This document shows, piece by piece, positions 53,580 through 59,097 of a stretch of DNA of 59,097 nt (position 1 is the stretch's first letter; every line of letters starts with the position of its first letter). The notes under the pieces are model-generated. The model was not told the origin of the DNA and searched no databases. It was given only the letters and a program-made list of their open reading frames with translations. The translations under genes and the position numbers were made by a program. Where the stretch lies: contig JAZQUI010000004.1 of the NCBI GenBank assembly GCA_045631205.1, positions 1 to 59,097 on the forward strand, written 5' to 3'. Source of the stretch: HGM04593 sp045631205. GTDB lineage: Bacteria; Bacteroidota; Bacteroidia; Bacteroidales; Bacteroidaceae.

Positions 53580-55571
53580 CTATTTTTTATAGTTCGACAA
53601 ACCCTCTTCAAGGAATTTTATATACGCATCGACATCAAGGTCAAACGAATAAGAACCTGTCAAAGGATTACCGTCATTGTCCACCGCAATATAGAACGGT
53701 TGGGCATTTGCCCCAAATTTATATCGTTGCAGATAGCTCCACAAGTCACCAACCGTGCGCAATTTACGCACGCCGCCCTGCTCGTTTACCTCAATAGTTT
53801 GTTCAAGCGCAGTCTTGTCATCGACAAAGAGCGAAACAAGCACATAGTCGTTGTTCAACATCTCGGCAACACGGGAATCGCTCCAAACGGCCGACTCCAT
53901 ATTGCGGCAGTTGACACAGCCATAACCGGTAAAATCGAGCAATACCGGCTTGCCCAAACTGCGAGCAAGTTTCATACCCTCATCGTAATTACTGCTTGCC
54001 GGGTGCACCTCATTTTCGTTCAAATTAAAATCCTGTGTCCACATAGGAGGTGCAAACGCACTTACCGCCTTGCAGGGAGCACCCCACAGACCGGGTATCA
54101 TATACACGGCAAATGCCAAAGAGAAAAGTGCGACGAAGAATTTAGGTACAGAAGTCTGTTTCTCATCGGCATCGTCGTGGGGGAAACGTATTATATTCAA
54201 CAGATAAAGACCAAGCAAGGCAAAAAGAACAATCCATATTGCAAGGAATGTCTCACGGTCGAGCAAACGCCAGCCGTAAGCCAAGTCGGCAACAGAGAAG
54301 AACTTAAGCGCAAAAGCAATCTCCACAAAACCAAGAACGACCTTGATTGTGTTCATCCAGCCTCCCGAACGGGGAGCCTGTTTAAGCAAGGTGGGGAAAA
54401 GCGCAAAAAGAGTAAAGGGCAATGCCAAAGCAAGAGCAAAGCCAAGCATACCTATAGCCGGACCGAACAGTGAACCTGTTACTGAAACCTCCACAAGCAG
54501 GAATCCAATAATGGGACCTGTGCAGGAGAATGATACCAACGTAAGGGTAAAAGCCATCAAGAAGATGCTTAAAAAACCTGTTGTATTGCTTGCCTTTTCA
54601 TCTACTTTGTTTGTCCACGACGAGGGAAGAGTAAGTTCGAACCCACCAAGGAACGAAGCACCAAAAAGCAACAACAAGGCGCAGAAGAAAATATTGAACA
54701 CCGCATTTGTTGACAGAGCATTCAACGCGCTTGCGCCAAAGATTGCTGTAACCGCCAAGCCCAGAATAAGATATATAACCACTATGGAAACACCATAGAA
54801 AGCAGCCTCACCAATAGCCTTGCGACGGCTCTTTGAGCGCTTCAGGAAGAAACTTACGGTCATAGGAATGATGGGCCACACACAAGGTGTAAGCAGAGCC
54901 AGCAAACCACCACCAAAACCAAGTATGAATGTTATCCACAAAGAGCGTGATGCTACCGAACCTTCGCCTCCGTATGAAGAAAGTTTATCGACAACAGGTG
55001 CCCAAAGCGACGAGAAACGTTCCTCGGCAACAGAGTTTGCAACTACAGCATCGGGCGATACCGCAACCGCCGGCTCTACCTTTGTCGCCGGAATCTCCTT
55101 GACTGCACCAATCTTTGAAGCGGCAGCCTCGCCCTTTATATCAAACTCAAATTTTGTGGGAGGCATACAATTTTCGTCGTTACACGCACCATACTCAAAA
55201 TAGCCCTGCAACCTATATGCTCCGCCTGTAAATTTCAGATTCTGCACAAACGAGCCCTCACCCTCGAAATAGTTCACACGCATATCAAAGATTGGATCCA
55301 TCTTCTCAATTACACCCTCTCCCGACAACAATGCACCGACAAGCTCGACACCTTGCAGAGTTTCAAAAGTAACACTTGCCGCTGTGGGGCCACCGGCAGG
55401 AATATCGGTAGCATACATATGCCACCCATCCTCTATTGCAGCAACAAAATGCAATTCACCCTTTGTACCATTTACAACAAGTTTCTGTTCAACCTCAACC
55501 GGATTGAACATCTGTGCAAAGGCCGAAAGAGCCACAAAAAAGAAGATAAACAACGAAGCAATCTTTTTCAT
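53580..55571 (-). CDS. dsbD: Thiol:disulfide interchange protein DsbD
   Basis: A 663-aa three-part reductase passing electrons from cytoplasmic thioredoxin across the membrane to periplasmic proteins. Signal peptide (1-19); N-terminal DsbD-alpha-like domain (about 20-150, paired cysteines in CNDENCMPP); a CcdA-type membrane domain of about eight helices (about 205-490, with TPCVWPIIPM and SFSCTGPIIG cysteines); and a C-terminal thioredoxin domain with the active site C552-V-N-C555. It lies 11 nt after the rRNA methyltransferase gene. Confidence 0.94.
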   Translation of the reverse strand: MKKIASLFIFFFVALSAFAQMFNPVEVEQKLVVNGTKGELHFVAAIEDGWHMYATDIPAGGPTAASVTFETLQGVELVGALLSGEGVIEKMDPIFDMRVNYFEGEGSFVQNLKFTGGAYRLQGYFEYGACNDENCMPPTKFEFDIKGEAAASKIGAVKEIPATKVEPAVAVSPDAVVANSVAEERFSSLWAPVVDKLSSYGGEGSVASRSLWITFILGFGGGLLALLTPCVWPIIPMTVSFFLKRSKSRRKAIGEAAFYGVSIVVIYLILGLAVTAIFGASALNALSTNAVFNIFFCALLLLFGASFLGGFELTLPSSWTNKVDEKASNTTGFLSIFLMAFTLTLVSFSCTGPIIGFLLVEVSVTGSLFGPAIGMLGFALALALPFTLFALFPTLLKQAPRSGGWMNTIKVVLGFVEIAFALKFFSVADLAYGWRLLDRETFLAIWIVLFALLGLYLLNIIRFPHDDADEKQTSVPKFFVALFSLAFAVYMIPGLWGAPCKAVSAFAPPMWTQDFNLNENEVHPASSNYDEGMKLARSLGKPVLLDFTGYGCVNCRNMESAVWSDSRVAEMLNNDYVLVSLFVDDKTALEQTIEVNEQGGVRKLRTVGDLWSYLQRYKFGANAQPFYIAVDNDGNPLTGSYSFDLDVDAYIKFLEEGLSNYKK

Positions 55572-55582
55572 ATTATTTTATT

Positions 55583-56938
55583 TTAAAATTCCATAGGATT
55601 CTTACGTATTCTCCACTCCTGGGGGTACATATTGTTGGCACGGTTACCCACATTTTTTACAAAACCAAGAGAGGCTCCTTTGTAAGTGAGCAGAATATAG
55701 CCCATAGGAGCATCGGAAAGATTTAGAGTTTCGCGATGCAGATAGGCAAGTGCCTGTTCGCGTTCCAGTTCCACGCAATTGAAAGCCGAAGCGTTTATTT
55801 CACAACTCATAGCCACAGCGTGCTGGGGTATTATTTTATTGTTTTTTACTGTGGCAAGTGGAATACCTGCGTGCAACACCCTTAACTTCTGTTGCAACGC
55901 CGCAATTGCCGATGCGTGCTCACAAGGGAACGCAACAACATCATCGCCCTGAGCTGCTATTGTATAAGCCGAAGCATCCTTCAACCACTTCTCAACCTCA
56001 TTTTTTATCTTCGCCACCACAGGTTGCAACTTCGCCGCACGAGGCTGTGCAAGCGGCTCATCGCCATTCTTGCGAAGTACTGCCATAAAAATACCCTCAC
56101 CACGAGTGTGCCCGGGTATAAAGCGATATACGGGAAGCCCCTCTTTTGTAAGTGAACCGGTTATACCCCACGTCTCATCTATATTCACCACTAAGGGCTC
56201 GGCACCAAGTTCTTCGGCAATCCACTCCACACGATTTTCATCTTCTTCGGCATTAAAGGTACAAGTGCTGTAAACCAGCAGACCGCCGGGACGCAAACTC
56301 TCCCAGATATCGGTAAGAATTGTTTCCTGACACTCCACGCACTGTTTCACGACAGCCGGACTCCACTGCTCCACCGCAAAGGCATCCTTACGGAACATAC
56401 CCTCGCCCGAGCAGGGGGCATCAACCACTACAAGGTCAAAGAAATTACGGAAAGGTGCAAAGTCGGCCGGTTCATTCTTTGTAACCACCACGGCGGGAGC
56501 ACCCCATTTTGTAACATTCTCGGCAAGGACCTGCGCACGCTGGGGCATCGGCTCGTTAGACACAAGCAGACTACCATGTGGCAATGCCTGCAACAGATGG
56601 GTACTTTTTCCCCCGGGCGCAGCACATAAGTCGAGCACACGCACAGGTTCTTTCACAAATTGACCGATCACCTGCCCCAAGAACATTGAAGAGGCCTCTT
56701 GAACATAGTAGCAACCTGCGTGAAAAAGCGGGTCGGCAGTGAATATGGGGCGCGATGCAAGATAGCAACCTTCGGGAGCCCACGGAACAGCCTCACCATC
56801 GAAAGAAGCAAAAGGCTTACGGTTATTCACTCGCACGCTCACAACCGGCTCTTCTTTGAGAGCCGACACAAAACGCTCATAACGCTCTTCACCAAAGAGA
56901 GCACACGTACGAACTTCAAAATCGTTTTTCAAATTCAT
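55583..56938 (-). CDS. RsmF/NOL1-NOP2-sun-type rRNA m5C methyltransferase
   Basis: A 451-aa SAM-dependent RNA cytosine-C5 methyltransferase. Motif I is DLCAAPGGKSTHLLQ (103-117); motif IV DAPCSGEGMFRKD has Cys176; and motif VI STCTF carries the catalytic Cys226. A C-terminal PUA-like region (about 325-451) follows, as in RsmF. It most likely methylates 16S rRNA. A -7 box and a small dyad lie just upstream. It is followed by dsbD after 11 nt. Confidence 0.92.
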   Translation of the reverse strand: MNLKNDFEVRTCALFGEERYERFVSALKEEPVVSVRVNNRKPFASFDGEAVPWAPEGCYLASRPIFTADPLFHAGCYYVQEASSMFLGQVIGQFVKEPVRVLDLCAAPGGKSTHLLQALPHGSLLVSNEPMPQRAQVLAENVTKWGAPAVVVTKNEPADFAPFRNFFDLVVVDAPCSGEGMFRKDAFAVEQWSPAVVKQCVECQETILTDIWESLRPGGLLVYSTCTFNAEEDENRVEWIAEELGAEPLVVNIDETWGITGSLTKEGLPVYRFIPGHTRGEGIFMAVLRKNGDEPLAQPRAAKLQPVVAKIKNEVEKWLKDASAYTIAAQGDDVVAFPCEHASAIAALQQKLRVLHAGIPLATVKNNKIIPQHAVAMSCEINASAFNCVELEREQALAYLHRETLNLSDAPMGYILLTYKGASLGFVKNVGNRANNMYPQEWRIRKNPMEF

Positions 56939-56990
56939 TCTGCTACCATTTCAAACAAGCACGACATAGCGCACTTGTAACCATAGGTTA

Positions 56991-56998
56991 CAAAGATA
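56991..56998 (-). promoter_or_regulatory. -7 box for the rRNA methyltransferase-dsbD unit
   Basis: CAAAGATA reads TATCTTTG on the minus strand, 53 nt before the ATG. A dyad GTAACC-ATA-GGTTAC (56977-56991) covers the predicted transcription start and could be an operator. Confidence 0.55.
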
Positions 56999-57109
56999 CG
57001 AATAAACGAGCGAAAGTTTGTGCAAGCGAGTACAAAAAAAATATTTTTTTGTGCAACGAGCACAGCCAAACTTGGCGAAAGTAGAAACGCCAAGCTTGCT
57101 TGAATATTT

Positions 57110-57126
57110 TTCAAAGCGAGTGAAAG
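57110..57126. repeat. 17-nt repeat, thyA-upstream copy
   Basis: Identical to 44611-44627 and in the same orientation. Flanked by A/T-rich sequence and other GCGAG motifs. Confidence 0.75.
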
Positions 57127-57333
57127 TATTTTCGAGTTACCTCAAAGATATTTGTTTTTTATATAAAATACAACACACAAATAGTTCCCAACCACTATTT
57201 TACACGCCAATTGACTGTTTCACAATAATATTTTATATCGCCTACAAACTGCTCACTTAAAAAAGAGAAAACAAAAGCAACACAAAAAGAGCAATTATCG
57301 GCACACAAAATTTTATTGTCGAAAAATATATTG

Positions 57334-57341
57334 TATCTTCG
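57334..57341 (+). promoter_or_regulatory. Probable -7 box for thyA-folA
   Basis: TATCTTCG, a one-base variant of TAnnTTTG, ends 22 nt before the thyA ATG. Confidence 0.45.
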
Positions 57342-57363
57342 CAATATCGGAAAACAATATCTT

Positions 57364-58158
57364 ATGAAGCAATATTTAGACCTACTCGACAGAATTCTAA
57401 CCGAGGGTTCAAAAAAAGACGACAGAACAGGCACCGGAACAATAAGCATTTTCGGACACCAAATGCGTTTTAACCTCGAAGAGGGCTTCCCCTGCCTCAC
57501 CACAAAAAAACTACATCTGAAATCTATAATTCACGAACTTTTGTGGTTCCTCAACGGAGATACAAACGTGAAATATCTGCAGGATAATGGAGTGAGAATC
57601 TGGAACGAATGGGCCGATGAAAAGGGCGATTTAGGGCACATTTACGGCTACCAATGGCGTTCGTGGCCCGGCTATGACGGAGAGCACATCGACCAGATAA
57701 AAGAGGTGGTTGAAACATTGAAAAACAACCCCGACTCACGCCGCATAATTGTAAATGCCTGGAACGTAGCCGACATAAAAAATATGAACTTGCCACCCTG
57801 CCACGCAATGTTTCAATTCTATGTTGCCGACGGACGTTTGAGCCTTCAGCTCTACCAACGCAGCGCCGACTGTTTCCTTGGCGTTCCCTTCAACATAGCA
57901 TCATACGCCTTGCTATTGCTTATGATGGCGCAAGTAACAGGCCTTAAAGCCGGAGAATTCATACACACACTTGGCGACGCACATATTTACCTAAACCACC
58001 TTGAACAGGTAAAACTGCAACTCAGCCGCGAGCCGAAAAAGCTCCCCCGTATGGTAATAAACCCCGATGTAAAGGATATTTTCGGCTTCAAATTCGAAGA
58101 TTTCTCATTGGAAGACTACGACGCACACCCCCATATAAAAGGCGTGGTTGCAGTGTAA
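57364..58158 (+). CDS. thyA: Thymidylate synthase
   Basis: A 264-aa ThyA, equal in length to the E. coli enzyme; it methylates dUMP to dTMP using methylene-tetrahydrofolate. Catalytic C146 in LPPCHAMFQF, the dUMP-binding QRSADCFLGVPFNIASY and the C-terminal IKGVVAV are present. The start MKQYLDLLDRIL is the family start; an upstream in-frame TTG lies before the promoter box. folA follows after 19 nt, the classic pair. Confidence 0.97.
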   Translation: MKQYLDLLDRILTEGSKKDDRTGTGTISIFGHQMRFNLEEGFPCLTTKKLHLKSIIHELLWFLNGDTNVKYLQDNGVRIWNEWADEKGDLGHIYGYQWRSWPGYDGEHIDQIKEVVETLKNNPDSRRIIVNAWNVADIKNMNLPPCHAMFQFYVADGRLSLQLYQRSADCFLGVPFNIASYALLLLMMAQVTGLKAGEFIHTLGDAHIYLNHLEQVKLQLSREPKKLPRMVINPDVKDIFGFKFEDFSLEDYDAHPHIKGVVAV

Positions 58159-58177
58159 CAAAATAAACAGGAAACCT

Positions 58178-58669
58178 ATGTACAAAGTAGCCCTCATCGC
58201 CGCTATTGCCGAGAATAATGCAATTGGTAACGAGAACAAGTTGATTTATTGGTTACCCAACGACTTGAAGCGTTTTAAGGAACTTACAACAGGGCACACC
58301 ATAATAATGGGAAGCAACACCTTCCGTTCTCTACCCAAAGGAGCATTACCCAACCGCCGCAACATTGTTCTTTCACGTAAAGAGAGCCTATTCCCAGGCG
58401 CAGAGCATTTTACATCTCTTGAAGAAGCACTTTCCAACTGCACCGACGAAGAGATTGTATATATAATAGGTGGTGAACAACTTTACAGACATGCCCTGCC
58501 CAAAGCCGACATTCTCTGCCTTACCGAGATAAAAGACACCCCCAAAGCTGCGGATGCCTTTTTCCCCGATTTCGACAAAAAAGAGTGGGAGATTATTGAA
58601 CAGGAAGAACACTACGCCGATGAGAAACACACACACGACTACCGTTTCTGCACATACGTGAAAAGATAA
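58178..58669 (+). CDS. folA: Dihydrofolate reductase
   Basis: A 163-aa DHFR that regenerates tetrahydrofolate consumed by ThyA. Recognisable motifs: IAENNAIGNENKLIYWLPNDLKRFKELTTG (with the Asp that protonates substrate), the NADPH-binding IIMGSNTF and VYIIGGEQLY. Start MYKVALIAAI chosen over an upstream ATG that overlaps thyA. No convincing terminator follows. Confidence 0.96.
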   Translation: MYKVALIAAIAENNAIGNENKLIYWLPNDLKRFKELTTGHTIIMGSNTFRSLPKGALPNRRNIVLSRKESLFPGAEHFTSLEEALSNCTDEEIVYIIGGEQLYRHALPKADILCLTEIKDTPKAADAFFPDFDKKEWEIIEQEEHYADEKHTHDYRFCTYVKR

Positions 58670-58810
58670 CGCATCTCACAGGCAGCTAAAAAACCGGCTC
58701 AGTAGAAATTTAGTGTGGACAGATTGATTCTTTAATAAGTTGTGCTGCCTCACGCGACCCTATGTGTAACAAATTATCTCCTGCAATGGTAATTCTCAAA
58801 AAGAAACCGA

Positions 58811-58840
58811 CACCGTTAAAATGTTGCGAGTAAGCGAGTG
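58811..58840. repeat. 30-bp exact repeat, copy 2
   Basis: Identical to 16350-16379 and in direct orientation. It is followed by GCGAGTGA-type motifs that also occur at 44.6 and 57.1 kb. Confidence 0.9.
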
Positions 58841-59021
58841 AATGAAAATTTATTTTCAATTGCAACGAGCGTGAGCAACTTCGCAAAAGCAATCAGAGTG
58901 TTTATCCGAGCATTTGCAGGAGAGAGTGCGAAAGCTCGTGCAAATGAGCGAGTGAAAGTTTACTTGCACGCAAAGCGAATGCAGCCGAGGTTGCGCGAAG
59001 CGAGAATGTTTGACATAAGTT

Positions 59022-59079
59022 GACAATGCTTGCTGTTCGCATCCCGCACTACGTGCGACTAATTGCTGCAAGCATTGTC
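59022..59079. repeat. Nested inverted repeat at the window end
   Basis: Arms GACAATGCTTGC (59022-59033) and GCAAGCATTGTC (59068-59079) are perfect and enclose a second dyad around CGCAC/GTGCG (about 59045-59057). Cruciform-like structure; T-run absent, so not a standard terminator. Confidence 0.7.
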
Positions 59080-59097
59080 TATTAAATTACATTTAAT

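Larger units (their letters stand above)
56939..57363. other. Gene-free, repeat-rich spacer upstream of thyA
   Basis: No gene is seen. It holds the rsmF-like promoter (56991-56998) with a dyad (56977-56991), an AT hairpin ACAAAAAAA/TTTTTTTGT (57032-57052), a 7-bp stem CTTGGCG/CGCCAAG (57071-57094), a 17-nt unit at 57110-57126 identical to one at 44611, several GCGAG/CGAGC motifs, and the probable thyA -7 box at 57334. Confidence 0.75.
58670..59097. other. Gene-free, repeat-rich end of the window
   Basis: It contains copy 2 of the 30-bp repeat (58811-58840), several GCGAGTGA-type motifs and inverted repeats (for example GCATTTGCA/TGCAAATG around 58910-58945), and a large nested dyad (59022-59079). 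On the minus strand 58805-58710 reads as a protein-like stretch ending REAAQLIKESICPH, perhaps a gene relic, but it cannot be identified. Confidence 0.7.

Overview
The window reads as chromosomal DNA of a Bacteroidales bacterium (phylum Bacteroidota), probably a gut or oral anaerobe. Reasons seen in the sequence: the str-S10 ribosomal gene order rpsL-rpsG-fusA-rpsJ-rplC-rplD-rplW-rplB-rpsS-rplV-rpsC; TAnnTTTG-type -7 boxes instead of TATAAT upstream of most transcription units; A/T-rich leaders without Shine-Dalgarno motifs; secreted proteins ending in type IX secretion (T9SS) sorting domains; a serine-type sulfatase; and families largely confined to Bacteroidota (DUF4831, DUF3256, short-LID adenylate kinase). 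The genus cannot be fixed from the sequence alone.

Layout. 1-6.9 kb (minus): ribosomal proteins and EF-G. 7.2-15.5 kb (plus): an accessory secretome block with an 810-aa lectin/GEVED T9SS protein, a sulfatase, a 1159-aa repetitive T9SS protein and a 55-aa small protein. 15.5-16.5 kb: a gene-free, palindrome-rich stretch. 16.6-19.2 kb (minus): hpt-adk-obg, with a 192-bp inverted-repeat element between adk and obg. 19.5-23.9 kb (plus): DUF4831-ffh-folD-capA. 23.9-30.2 kb (minus): a six-gene, tightly overlapping unit (nucleoside permease, bifunctional nuclease, rsmE, truA, EamA transporter, DUF3256), preceded by recF-DUF721. 30.4-31.7 kb (plus): TPR membrane protein and ribH. 31.7-32.8 kb (minus): PerR and reverse rubrerythrin (peroxide defence). 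33.0-40.0 kb (plus): ABC-F ATPase, M13 peptidase lipoprotein, metA, GH20 hexosaminidase. 40.0-44.5 kb (minus): menA-CPBP-radA-FAD protein. 44.7-46.5 kb (plus): two AT-richer acyltransferases. 46.7-49.2 kb (plus): thrA. 49.2-56.9 kb (minus): GH3 - Ig-like lipoprotein - DUF3108, and an rRNA methyltransferase with dsbD. 57.4-58.7 kb (plus): thyA-folA. The last 0.4 kb is again repeat-rich.

Functional links. thyA and folA together, with folD nearby, supply one-carbon and thymidylate metabolism. thrA and metA feed the aspartate/methionine pathway. PerR probably controls the adjacent rubrerythrin. The lectin-like T9SS protein, sulfatase and GH20 enzyme point to foraging on sulfated, N-acetylhexosamine-rich glycans such as mucin.

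Most of the window is ordinary core genome. The least explained parts are the 11.2-16.5 kb accessory segment (repetitive T9SS protein plus 55-aa protein, bracketed by a 52-bp imperfect direct repeat) and several families of intergenic palindromes and dispersed repeats (15.6-16.5, 17.8-18.0, 44.6, 57.0-57.1 and 58.8-59.1 kb). No CRISPR array, tRNA, rRNA, transposase or phage gene was found. All functional calls rest on reading motifs by eye; no database search was run.
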